64,000 nt of DNA from a virus, in the IMG/VR virus record IMGVR_UViG_3300024261_000009, positions 1 to 64,000 of that record; one strand, given 5' to 3'. The stretch's first letter is position 1. Each line of letters starts with the position of its first letter. Shown piece after piece: positions 25,891-34,199 of the stretch. Made by a program: the position numbers and the translations under genes. The notes below the pieces were generated by a model. The model ran no database searches and was not told the origin of the DNA. It worked only from the letters and a program-made list of their open reading frames with translations.

Positions 25891-26706
25891 ATGTCGCAGA
25901 TAACCCTGACAAAGAGCATCTTCTTTGACGCCTCTGCCCCTCTTGAGATGGGTTGGAAGTTGTCTGTTCAAGCCTCAGGGACCTCCGGCGCTCCGGATAG
26001 GGTCTTCTTAAACAAGAGGTTCTTTGGGCCGAGGACCGGTTTCACGGGAACAGATTCTGATTATGTTCTTACGGGACAGTCTCAGAATTCCGTTCAGGAG
26101 TACGCCTCGGTCTATTGGTCGGAGTCAAAGTTCCTTCGAGTTGCGGCTGAGGAACAGCTCCCGGATACGGCTTCCAGTGACCCTGCTCTGTCTCACCCCT
26201 TTCCAAGGATTGGGTCAGGCCCTCTAACCATAGCCTCCTTTGGCTACCATGAGTTTTTGTCACGCAGTTTCGAGGAGCACCACTCTACTTGGGACTCGGC
26301 TAACTCCAGGTACCTAGAAATTAAGGCTGGGCTACTAGCTCTGGTTCAGGTCGAAGAGTCTCTAGCTGTTTCTAGCGTTTCCTTGGGCGTTCGGGGAGAT
26401 CCTCCGCTAAGGAACGGCACGCTGTATCAGGCCTACCCGGGGGATGTGATACACCTCGTTGCCTGGGGCGGGTCAGGTCAATACTCCTATGGGATACAGT
26501 CCGAACTGGGCGTGTCTGATAATAATTATCAGAGCTCAATAGATTCTTCTACAGGGAGGTTTGTTATGGGACCTGTGGTAGTTTCCGGAACCGCCAAGGT
26601 TGTCGTCTCTGTGACAGACGTTCCCAGTGCCCTGATAGCAAACTTAACTATAAACATGGTCCTCCCTCCCGAGGTCTCTGGTCCGGAGATAATACAAGAT
26701 GTCTAG
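25891..26706 (+). CDS. Beta-rich virion protein, fibre module
   Basis: A 271-residue protein. I chose the ATG at 25891 (start SQITLTKSIFFDASAPLEMGW), four bases after the previous stop; an open frame reaching further upstream overlaps the preceding gene. The C-terminal 90 residues (residues about 180-270) read as an Ig or cadherin-like sandwich (GDVIHLVAWGGSGQYSYGI, VSGTAKVVVSVTDVPSA). The N-terminal part has no motif. Likely a component attached to fibres or baseplate. It overlaps the next gene by 8 bases. Confidence 0.58.
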   Translation: MSQITLTKSIFFDASAPLEMGWKLSVQASGTSGAPDRVFLNKRFFGPRTGFTGTDSDYVLTGQSQNSVQEYASVYWSESKFLRVAAEEQLPDTASSDPALSHPFPRIGSGPLTIASFGYHEFLSRSFEEHHSTWDSANSRYLEIKAGLLALVQVEESLAVSSVSLGVRGDPPLRNGTLYQAYPGDVIHLVAWGGSGQYSYGIQSELGVSDNNYQSSIDSSTGRFVMGPVVVSGTAKVVVSVTDVPSALIANLTINMVLPPEVSGPEIIQDV

Positions 26707-27976
26707 TGTCACTAAGAGTGAGATCGTCCTTAAGCAGCGGCGGTATGCCGCAACGATAAACGGTCAGCCCTACTACAACATAGAGGTATCCGCGGAGCCT
26801 GGGGCTACTCCCGTAAGTTCTGATAGACCTATGGACAGTCACGTTTTCATAATGACCATAGGGACCACTTCCTCAGAAGACTCCTTTGCCCGGGTTGCTA
26901 CAATTGCAGATATGGACCTTGTTCCAACATTCAGAGACTTCTCTGTTTCTAGGGGCCAGACTGAGTATAGAACCGCTAATACTACGCTACGGTTTGTTGA
27001 TTTGGACACAGCTATAGCCGCCATCCCTGTTTTAAGAGACAGGGTTAACAACCTAGTGGACGTGTATACTACGGCGGTGCGTGACTTCCTTACTCCCACC
27101 TTGCCGGGATCTAATTTTCCCTCCGAGTTTTCTCTTCCGATGGGCGCTACTATCCTGTCGGTTAAGCAGGGGCTCATAGATTCTTACACTAAGGCTAGAG
27201 ATTCTCGAGCCGCGGTGGACTCTGACGTCGCAATAGTGCAGAGCGATTATGATAGTAACCTACTTTCCTTTGAGTGCGAGGCTCAAAAGAGCGCTATACA
27301 CTGTGATTACAGTTCTCAGTTTGTTGATATACACACGCAGCTGACCCCGCTGGTTAATCAGTTGAGCGCCGCTACTCTGGCCTTAGAGAAGGCTGCCGCA
27401 AACGCCAGCAGAAGTAGAGTCTTTAAGTTCTCCTCTCAGGAGGCTAAAGCCTCGGATCCCAACCTGGTTGATCCCAGTTGGTCCAGCGCTACAAGCGTAA
27501 CCTACTCCTTACCTGCTAATAGTGGAGTTACTCTGGGGGACCTTATAGAGGTAAGTGCTTCGGGCAGCGTTCAGATTAGAACCATCGTAGGGACAGCGGC
27601 CCCGGGACTCGAAGTCGCTCCCGCCCTAGACGGAATTCCTAATAACGTATCCCCTCACTTTAAAGTATACTCTATACTGGGGGCGTTCAATTTCTCAGAC
27701 TACGGGTCTACTGCCCAAGCCGCAGCCGAAACTCGAGCGGCCTACACTAAGTTTGTAAGCGAAACATTCGTCTCTGTAGGCTCGAAAAAGCAGGCTAGCG
27801 AAACGGAGTGCACTACTTCTAAGCAGGCCTCCGAGACCGCCTGGGGCACTGCGGAGACTTCCAAGGCCCTGGTACAGGCTAAGGACGCAGAGCTCACAAA
27901 AGCCCAAAGAGTAGAGACGGAAGCAACCGCGGAGTTAATTGCTTACTGCCCCACCCTAGACATATCCTCTCTATAG
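26699..27976 (+). CDS. Fibre-module structural protein with long helix
   Basis: A 425-residue protein. Residues about 50-140 carry the domain shared with the 25515 gene product. Residues 155-240 and 345-410 are Ala/Glu/Ser/Lys-rich and likely helical or coiled coil (for example SETAWGTAETSKALVQAK), flanking a beta-rich insert. It is the last gene of the plus-strand tail module and converges with the reverse-transcriptase operon, 38 bases away. Confidence 0.58.
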   Translation: MSSVTKSEIVLKQRRYAATINGQPYYNIEVSAEPGATPVSSDRPMDSHVFIMTIGTTSSEDSFARVATIADMDLVPTFRDFSVSRGQTEYRTANTTLRFVDLDTAIAAIPVLRDRVNNLVDVYTTAVRDFLTPTLPGSNFPSEFSLPMGATILSVKQGLIDSYTKARDSRAAVDSDVAIVQSDYDSNLLSFECEAQKSAIHCDYSSQFVDIHTQLTPLVNQLSAATLALEKAAANASRSRVFKFSSQEAKASDPNLVDPSWSSATSVTYSLPANSGVTLGDLIEVSASGSVQIRTIVGTAAPGLEVAPALDGIPNNVSPHFKVYSILGAFNFSDYGSTAQAAAETRAAYTKFVSETFVSVGSKKQASETECTTSKQASETAWGTAETSKALVQAKDAELTKAQRVETEATAELIAYCPTLDISSL

Positions 27977-27980
27977 GACC

Positions 27981-28011
27981 TAAAAAAAGAGAGGCCCCTT
28001 AAGGCCCCTCT
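27981..28011 (-). terminator. Rho-independent terminator of the reverse-transcriptase operon
   Basis: On the minus strand AGAGG and CCTCT arms (27990-27994 with 28007-28011) enclose an inner CC-TTAA-GG hairpin, and the transcript then reads C followed by seven T (complement of 27982-27988). It lies four bases past the last minus-strand stop codon and fits only that strand. Confidence 0.75.
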
Positions 28012-28014
28012 GTG

Positions 28015-29508
28015 TTACTGATTAACAGCCCTCTCAAAGAGGTTCTCTTGAGAGGACAGTATCTCGGCGGATCTCCGGCATCCGTCAACCTCTACGTTTG
28101 TTGCCAGGAACAGTGCTATACTCTCAGAAGTTTCGGGGTCTCTTTCTAGTACCGATTCGAGAAACCCGTCTTCCAACGCTTTTCTTATGTGCCTGAGTTT
28201 CAGACCGGAGTCTGAGGTGTTTGTGACGTTGTGTACCCAGGCAGACTCCTTATCACGACCCCTTTGTTCGTCTAGAAAGTCCTTCACGACCCGCAGCCCC
28301 TCTCTAATCCTGGGGGATGTTGTTACGCTACACAGTTTAGATATCACGGAGTCTAGCTTAGATAGGTTAGGCCCCCCTAGACTTTCTAGTATACGCAAGT
28401 TGGTCTCCCTGGAAGTTCCCGCCTTAAAAAGGTCTCCCATATCCAGTACTCCCGCCTGGCGAAAACACGCCTCCAGTTGCTCCGTGTTGTCTTTACCGGG
28501 TATTAACATTGATATTGCAAGCGCTGTGAAGGCAACATCAAATTGAGTCAGCTCTATGTACCTCTGTAGAGATAAGTTTCGGAAAGCCTCGACTTGCTTC
28601 CTCCCGTCCCTCATAACCTTCGTTCTATACCCTTTCCTGCCGGTAACAGAGGGGTCCCACTCTAGGGTGTCCGAGTACGTCTCGTTCTCTTTAAGAAGAA
28701 GATTCCAGTGGACATCATACTGCCACTGAGAAACTAATTCTAAGTATCTAGTAGCGACTTCTCTAACCTCCGGAAGTTCCGTAACCCTTTTGCCGTAGAG
28801 GGGGTCATTTGTGGTGGGTGAGATGTGTGCGAGGTCTATTAGGTATGACCCAACACGCGTGCTCCCTGACATAATATGCCAAAGCCGCTCGGAGAGAATT
28901 TCTTCGGAAGTGTTCTCGTTGGGGAACTCCACGCGGACTCTCAGGTGTGTGACGGATGTGGTAGCAACTCGAAGATCGTATATTGCTTTTAAACAAGCTC
29001 GAGCTACTTTTGAGGGGTCTAACGATTCCTTAGTCTCCTCTCGTACTGTACGCCTCCTCTCATTTTTTCCTGCGGATTTATTGACCGAACCCCAAAAGTT
29101 TACAACACTCTGGAGTTCGCTAGAGGCAGAACAATCCTCGGAGTCTAGAGAGTTAGTCCATGCTAGGGCCGGGAGAACAGTGTTCCTACCCGCTAGCAGG
29201 GAGCACCTGTGATCCCCTGTTAGAAGCAGCGCGGGTTTTGAATCTCCCCCCAGGAGTTTAGCCGCCTCGGATTTTGCCTTTCTAGAGGACATCCCAGGAG
29301 GCGCTACCGCCATTGCAAACCTTCTATCACGCCCGTTGTACCTGTCCAGCGGTGCCACAGTACCCAAGAGAACGGACACGCCTGGGTTTAGGTTCACCCA
29401 GATACTGTGTTCCCTGAGGTAGGCCACATTCTTAGTTTCGTCTACTACCCCGTTTTCCCAACGGAGTACCTTCTCAAGTTTTACCTCTTCAGGTATTACA
29501 ATTTTCAC
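28015..29508 (-). CDS. Unknown protein, last gene of the reverse-transcriptase operon
   Basis: A 497-residue protein starting at GTG with GAGGAG upstream, overlapping the preceding gene by 4 bases. It is mostly helical in its second half, with a beta-rich N-terminal 110 residues (IWVNLNPGVSVLLGTVAP; RRFAMAVAPPG; PALLLTGDHRCSLLAGRNT). I see no nuclease, helicase or polymerase motif and do not recognise the family. The coupled position suggests it works with the reverse transcriptase or its neighbours. It could equally be an unrelated early gene. Confidence 0.6.
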   Translation of the reverse strand: MKIVIPEEVKLEKVLRWENGVVDETKNVAYLREHSIWVNLNPGVSVLLGTVAPLDRYNGRDRRFAMAVAPPGMSSRKAKSEAAKLLGGDSKPALLLTGDHRCSLLAGRNTVLPALAWTNSLDSEDCSASSELQSVVNFWGSVNKSAGKNERRRTVREETKESLDPSKVARACLKAIYDLRVATTSVTHLRVRVEFPNENTSEEILSERLWHIMSGSTRVGSYLIDLAHISPTTNDPLYGKRVTELPEVREVATRYLELVSQWQYDVHWNLLLKENETYSDTLEWDPSVTGRKGYRTKVMRDGRKQVEAFRNLSLQRYIELTQFDVAFTALAISMLIPGKDNTEQLEACFRQAGVLDMGDLFKAGTSRETNLRILESLGGPNLSKLDSVISKLCSVTTSPRIREGLRVVKDFLDEQRGRDKESAWVHNVTNTSDSGLKLRHIRKALEDGFLESVLERDPETSESIALFLATNVEVDGCRRSAEILSSQENLFERAVNQ

Positions 29509-30836
29509 CAGTTTTTCTCCTCATCCCACGAGGTGGGTCTCCGTAACAACGACCAAAGATCCTGGTACTCTGGTACGTGAAGATCCGCTAAGCTTTTAAA
29601 CTCAAGCCCACGCCAGTTGGTAAGCCTAACCGACAGAGTCTTAGAACCGAGCACATCTATCGATGAAAAGTCTTCTTCCCAAGACCCGTAAAACATCTTA
29701 TTACGCGTGTATTTCCCACTACCTAGCACCCAAGCAAGAATAAGAGACTGCTCCTTAGTCAGGGGGATCTTGTCTCTTTTTAACCGGTGCTCTAGGTGAG
29801 GGTGCTCCTCAATGAATCTCTTTAGGGTGAAGGTCTGCTCTCTGTACGCCCCCCAAGAGCGTACAGTCTTCACCAGGTATTCTCCCTTGCGCTCACTGGG
29901 CGTAACTCGGACAACAGAGCCCTTGTGACCCCTAGGCCCGAGCGCAGAAAGGGTGGCGTCACATCCTATGAGCTGAATCGCGGCATGTATTCCTGGGTTC
30001 TTGTACGTGGGGATAACCTTCCATCGATTTAATACGGAAGCTTTCACAAAGGACTCCAATTCCTGCGGAGAAACCCCTCCTGAGCAACGCTGTCTCCGCC
30101 ACTTGCTGGAAGAATCCTCGCAGTAGCTACGGCCGTAAGAAGCCTCCGACAGAACACAGTTACGGCACTCGCGGTTCCCGAAAGCTCTGCTCTTGCCTGC
30201 GCTTACATTCCGGGCCTTCACTCTCGAGTAGGCTTTTTTTATCGACTGCTCCTTTAAGTCGATAAGCGTAATGCACGGGTACTCCTCACAGAACAGATCG
30301 TCAGTAGCTATAGACGACTTGACTAGGGTCATCCCGGCATGTTTTCCCAGAGAAGAGTCCCAGTCTTCAGTCCCCAAGTTGTTTCCGGTGACGCCCCAAG
30401 TGGTAGTATTAAGAAGCATTTCTGAGATGTCTAGTACTGACTTAGGGATGTTGTCTTGCAAACAGGTTTCCTGGACGTCGCAGGAAGTGCAGCCTTTGTC
30501 CGAAAACTTCAACATACTGGTACAGTTGTCCGTGAACTTTTTTAATTCGTATACATCTCCCATAGACACAACCGAGTAGAGTATCTCTGAGAGTTCCTTA
30601 ATAGACTCCTGTCGGGGCATAACGTCGGTCACTAAGCCGTTGTAGTATACCGCTAGTGGTTTCCCCAAGAAGATACTTAGTTTCTTGGCCGCTTCCACGG
30701 ACTTGTCTAGGGTCTCTCCTCCGTCAGCGTAAACTCCTGAAAGGGTAACCCTCTTTAAAGCGGGTCTGCCGTCCCAACCAACCCCGCTCCAGATGTGTAC
30801 CACTGAGGAAGCCTTAGTTATATTAAGAGTTGTCAT
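29505..30836 (-). CDS. Cys-rich unknown protein next to the reverse transcriptase
   Basis: A 443-residue protein whose ATG lies inside the reverse transcriptase gene (14-base overlap) with GAGGAGG seven bases upstream, so translation is coupled. Two Cys clusters are visible: CTSCDVQETC near residue 115, and a group around residues 227-258 (ECRNCVLS, SYCED, RQRC), which suggest zinc or Fe-S binding. Residues 290-345 contain a beta-rich module (KGSVVRVTPSERKGEYLVKTVRSWG) reminiscent of small KOW or SH3-like folds, but weakly. Nucleic acid binding is inferred only from the Cys clusters and context. Confidence 0.6.
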   Translation of the reverse strand: MTTLNITKASSVVHIWSGVGWDGRPALKRVTLSGVYADGGETLDKSVEAAKKLSIFLGKPLAVYYNGLVTDVMPRQESIKELSEILYSVVSMGDVYELKKFTDNCTSMLKFSDKGCTSCDVQETCLQDNIPKSVLDISEMLLNTTTWGVTGNNLGTEDWDSSLGKHAGMTLVKSSIATDDLFCEEYPCITLIDLKEQSIKKAYSRVKARNVSAGKSRAFGNRECRNCVLSEASYGRSYCEDSSSKWRRQRCSGGVSPQELESFVKASVLNRWKVIPTYKNPGIHAAIQLIGCDATLSALGPRGHKGSVVRVTPSERKGEYLVKTVRSWGAYREQTFTLKRFIEEHPHLEHRLKRDKIPLTKEQSLILAWVLGSGKYTRNKMFYGSWEEDFSSIDVLGSKTLSVRLTNWRGLEFKSLADLHVPEYQDLWSLLRRPTSWDEEKNW

Positions 30837-31923
30837 ACTTGTCCTCCTCTTCCCAGAGTCGTGTTTTTCTAGTATCTTCCTTATCCAGAGCGCGCTTAAA
30901 ACTTGCCTGAAGGCACTCGTTCCTTGCCGGAGCTAGGACTTGACCAACGTAGCTAAGTTTGCCTCTTAGGTGGGATATTAGGGCTTCTGTGGTGGTTATC
31001 TTAAAGTTTACCTTTTCTCCGGCTCTCTTGACCTGAGACTCGAAACCGTACTTCTCGCAGTTATTAAGGATGGCCCGGAGGTCTTTGTACTTTTCACGCC
31101 TTATATTGGCGTGTTCGTTAACTACTAGACCTAGAACTTCCTGCCTCCGCCATTTAGGCGCTACACGAATCTTGTGTACCCGCCACCCGGTTTTTTTAAT
31201 AATACTGATTACCGATTCTTTAAAACGGTCAACTTCTGTCCTTGGAAGAACTTGTGGGTGGGTCAGGTAGATATTATCGGAGTACCGTATATACTCCCAC
31301 CCCAACGACCGCGCGATTCGTAGTACTTCCTGGTCAAAGAAAAGGTCAGCCACCCGATTCGCGACCGTAGGGGATATGGGCGTGCCCTGGGGCATAAACC
31401 GTCTTCCCCTGGAGTCGGTACAACAGCACAGTTGTGCCATAAGGCTGGAAACCTGTCGGTTGTAGCCTACTGTTGTAAACATCTTCCTTACCTGGCTCAG
31501 TTTTATGGACCCGAAGAAATTCTTTAGGTCCATAGTTAGCAGTATACCCGCCCCCGCACATTTCCGAGCGGCATCGGCGGTACGCCGCCCCTTCTCGTAC
31601 GCCGCCACGTGGTCCCCAACAGGGATTTTCTTCACAAAGTTCCTGTCTAAGGACCGCTGCACCGCTTTGAGTCTCTCGTCCGGAACATGAATGGGTCGCC
31701 TCTTACCCGCCCGCCCAGACTTTCCCCGTTTGGCCACGCTATGCTCTTCATACATAGAACCGCTATGCCCCGCAGGTACTTGGGATCCTCTAATTAGCCA
31801 CCACAGCGTTTTATTTCGTATCCCCAGATTTAGGGCTAGAGTGAAGTCATCTATCGCTGTGGGAAGGCCCTCGTTAGGTCTAGTTAGACCAATCTCTTCT
31901 ATAACAGTGCTTTTGTAAGCCAT
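30823..31923 (-). CDS. Retron-type reverse transcriptase with YSDN motif
   Basis: A 366-residue reverse transcriptase with a GAGGAG ribosome site. Motifs in order: RRPIHVPDERLKAVQR (75-90), AYEKGRRTADAAR (108-120), the catalytic MDLKNFFGS with Asp132, MPQGTPISPTVANR (177-190), YIRYSDN with Asp216 (211-217), GWRVHKIRV, then RQEVLGLVVNEHANIRREKYKDLRAIL split over about 265-292, and LRGKLSYVGQV near 330. The last two blocks are typical of retron and related bacterial RTs. The usual YxDD reads YSDN: the second Asp is Asn217, so activity may be altered. No fused nuclease, maturase or integrase domain. No msr/msd-sized spacer flanks it; it sits in a coupled five-gene operon. Confidence 0.88.
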   Translation of the reverse strand: MAYKSTVIEEIGLTRPNEGLPTAIDDFTLALNLGIRNKTLWWLIRGSQVPAGHSGSMYEEHSVAKRGKSGRAGKRRPIHVPDERLKAVQRSLDRNFVKKIPVGDHVAAYEKGRRTADAARKCAGAGILLTMDLKNFFGSIKLSQVRKMFTTVGYNRQVSSLMAQLCCCTDSRGRRFMPQGTPISPTVANRVADLFFDQEVLRIARSLGWEYIRYSDNIYLTHPQVLPRTEVDRFKESVISIIKKTGWRVHKIRVAPKWRRQEVLGLVVNEHANIRREKYKDLRAILNNCEKYGFESQVKRAGEKVNFKITTTEALISHLRGKLSYVGQVLAPARNECLQASFKRALDKEDTRKTRLWEEEDKYDNS

Positions 31924-31934
31924 TACTACTCTCC

Positions 31935-31949
31935 TCAGCGTATCGCTGA
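31935..31949 (-). promoter_or_regulatory. Triloop hairpin in the reverse-transcriptase leader
   Basis: TCAGCG-TAT-CGCTGA (plus-strand sense) lies in the 27-base gap before the reverse transcriptase. In the mRNA the hairpin ends where the GAGGAG ribosome site begins, so folding or protein binding could control translation. The apical CG-TAT-CG is the same as in two hairpins of the structured RNA locus (2986-3000 and 3298-3310). Confidence 0.45.
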
Positions 31950-31950
31950 A

Positions 31951-32733
31951 TTACGCCCCTGTGTGCCAACTAACAAGCCTCCCAGCTTCCTTGATGGTTT
32001 CCTCAGGGTACATTTGTGTAGGCGCGTTGAAGGACATCTCAGAGAGACATACGTCTCCCCCCAGCTGGCAGTCTCCGTGCATATGTTCTAATAATCTAGG
32101 ACAAGCCCTGCAGGGCGGAGTGATGATATCATCAAGTATCTTTAACTCTGCGCTGTCGGGTACTATGGGAGCGCCTTTAAGAATCGCTTTGTGGGGCCAA
32201 TCTATATCCCTCGCCCTGGAACCTCCGTTTTCTTTAGCACCTCCCCAGGTCCACTTCTCATTTGCTAGGTATGAGGGCCTAGAGTGGTTAGATCCCCCCT
32301 TGCTAGATAGGTTCAATATGGGGATAAGAAGTCTCCAGTCCTCAGCGGTCCCGTCGTCTAAGGCCTGGCATAAAGCCTGTATCTCTGGAGATCCGCCCTC
32401 CAAGTGTGGGAGTATTGACCTCCCCACCCCCGTGCGGGATCTTCCAGCCGAACCTCGTTTTTCTCGCCTTTTGTATTCGTTCTCGTTGGTAAGGATAATG
32501 AAACCGGGAAGCTTTTTGGACGGACCTCTTCGACCCGCCTCTCTTGATACGGTTTCGTCAATGTGGAGCTTCTCCAGAAGGCTTCTAACAACCCCCTTAA
32601 TAGGCAACACGAGGTTTATAGGGGTTAGGCTTTGAGCCCTGATTGTCGCCTCCTTGCGGAAAATATACACCCTGTCGAAGGGAAACTTTCGTCCGGCAGC
32701 ATACCGCTTTATCTTTAGGCATATTATACTCAT
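31951..32733 (-). CDS. Unknown protein upstream of the reverse transcriptase, with Cys cluster
   Basis: A 260-residue protein whose ATG overlaps the preceding stop (ATGA). It is basic in the first 110 residues, with segments such as RRGPSKKLPGFIIL and KRREKRGSAGRSRTGVGRS, which could contact nucleic acid. Near residue 210 it has a Cys/His group (PPCRACPRLLEHMHGDC, then GGDVC) able to bind zinc or an Fe-S cluster. No known family is recognised. Its place directly before the reverse transcriptase in one transcript makes it a candidate partner. Confidence 0.6.
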   Translation of the reverse strand: MSIICLKIKRYAAGRKFPFDRVYIFRKEATIRAQSLTPINLVLPIKGVVRSLLEKLHIDETVSREAGRRGPSKKLPGFIILTNENEYKRREKRGSAGRSRTGVGRSILPHLEGGSPEIQALCQALDDGTAEDWRLLIPILNLSSKGGSNHSRPSYLANEKWTWGGAKENGGSRARDIDWPHKAILKGAPIVPDSAELKILDDIITPPCRACPRLLEHMHGDCQLGGDVCLSEMSFNAPTQMYPEETIKEAGRLVSWHTGA

Positions 32734-34151
32734 GTGTTTATCCTAACGACCCTCCCGTAGGAGCAGTCTTCGTCTTTTCTCCGAGAGCTCCAAGCGGACC
32801 CTGGAACGGAACCCGAAGGAGTAACTACCCACACCACAGGGCACGGAGCTCTATTCTCTCTTCGGGGGAGAGGGCACTCACCGTCGGTTCCGTAAATTAT
32901 AATGTCGGGTTTTAAGTCTTTAGCTCTTACGAAGACTTCGTTAAAGTCGGTTCCTCCACGCCCACTAAGAAGTGTTTGAGGAGTAGACCCAGGCTTCAAA
33001 GTATATTCCTTATGTATTCTAGTGTCCGCCTCTATCACCGTGATACTCATACACTCAGAGGCTTTTTGAACCCCCTGTATCTCGCTAAGACAGAGAAGCA
33101 TTTCCTCAACGCTCATGCTAGCGCTGGTATCGATGGCAAACAGTACATCAAACTTAGGACTCGTTTTTGTCCCTGGATAAGGGGACGCTTTCCCTCCAGA
33201 CTCTAGGAGTCTCCTCTTAGGCCGGGACATGCTTCTAACAGTACGAGTTTTCTTAGAATTAGTTATTAGTCTTCTAAGTAGATGATTCCAGGGGATAGTC
33301 GGGGGTCTAAGAAGGTCTTCAACAAGCTCCTGCACGTTCCCACTTAGCTTACCCCTGCCTTTTGTTGCTGCCTGAGCATTCTTGACAGTTTTCTTTATTT
33401 TCCTTTCTGATCTATCCGCAGCACCCTCTATCTCCGTAGTGGTCATTTTGGATAGTTCGGATTCAAGATCCGCGTGTGCGTTCAGGGGCGCTCCCTCCTT
33501 GTGGTACTCCTCTAGGATATCTGCCAGTTGGTCGGGAGTTAGGGTCACTTTTTGAGGCGGCGGTCCTTCCCCACCCTCTCTGTCCTCCGGACTAACCACG
33601 ATGCAATCCCCGAGGTCGGTTGTAGAGGCTCCCTCGCTCTGGTTCATCTGAGGCAAGTTGTGAACATTTTCTATTAGTTTGGCCGCGTACCATTCGTAGG
33701 ACTTGCCAAGGGGCAGCCCTGCGTCGGAGGGCAGTATGCCAGGCAACTTCCCAGGTCCCTCCTGACGAAATTGCGCCTCGGTACACTCCCTAGTGCTAAT
33801 TAGGAGGGAGTTTACCGCGTAGTCAGCAGCCACATTGCTGACCTTCATCAGTAGTTTTTTCCGGTGTTCCGGAGCCCCTGCGTAGAGTCTCATGGCTCGG
33901 GGGATGTGGTTTAGGACAAGATGTAAAACCTCATGGGTTATGATAAGAACCAGAGTATCAAAGTTAAGTTCTCGTATCAGTTTGGGGTTGTACATGAGTA
34001 CGTTAGCCCCTTCTTTGATTGTCACCGCCATGGTGCCTACGTCTGGGTCCTCTAGTTTAACCAAGCTATTAATAACCGTGGGGTAGAAAGTGTGTGTCTT
34101 TCCCCTCCCTGTAAGTAAATAGGCTAGAATCTGATCTAGACTAGCTTTCAT
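32730..34151 (-). CDS. VWA-like protein with N-terminal metallopeptidase motif (DUF2201 type)
   Basis: A 473-residue protein with AGGAGG upstream. Residues 70-82 give ITHEVLHLVLNH, the zinc motif HExxH plus a further His, as in the DUF2201 N-terminal metallopeptidase-like domain. The middle (190-300) is charged. Residues about 338-470 form a von Willebrand A-like domain with the metal-ion site DTSAS (in FAIDTSASMS) and a later TDG. Such proteins usually pair with MoxR AAA+ ATPases; one is encoded at 37604. Together they are thought to remodel protein complexes. It is the first gene of the operon that contains the reverse transcriptase. Confidence 0.78.
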   Translation of the reverse strand: MKASLDQILAYLLTGRGKTHTFYPTVINSLVKLEDPDVGTMAVTIKEGANVLMYNPKLIRELNFDTLVLIITHEVLHLVLNHIPRAMRLYAGAPEHRKKLLMKVSNVAADYAVNSLLISTRECTEAQFRQEGPGKLPGILPSDAGLPLGKSYEWYAAKLIENVHNLPQMNQSEGASTTDLGDCIVVSPEDREGGEGPPPQKVTLTPDQLADILEEYHKEGAPLNAHADLESELSKMTTTEIEGAADRSERKIKKTVKNAQAATKGRGKLSGNVQELVEDLLRPPTIPWNHLLRRLITNSKKTRTVRSMSRPKRRLLESGGKASPYPGTKTSPKFDVLFAIDTSASMSVEEMLLCLSEIQGVQKASECMSITVIEADTRIHKEYTLKPGSTPQTLLSGRGGTDFNEVFVRAKDLKPDIIIYGTDGECPLPRRENRAPCPVVWVVTPSGSVPGSAWSSRRKDEDCSYGRVVRINT

Positions 34152-34199
34152 AAGTAATACCTCCTAGTATTAGCTCGACTGTTGGAAAGGCGAGCCGTG

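Noticed and set aside
30600-32150. Classical retron msr-msd or DGR template/variable repeats next to the reverse transcriptase
   Set aside because: Only 27 bases lie upstream and the downstream gene overlaps; no near-identical repeats differing at adenines were seen nearby.
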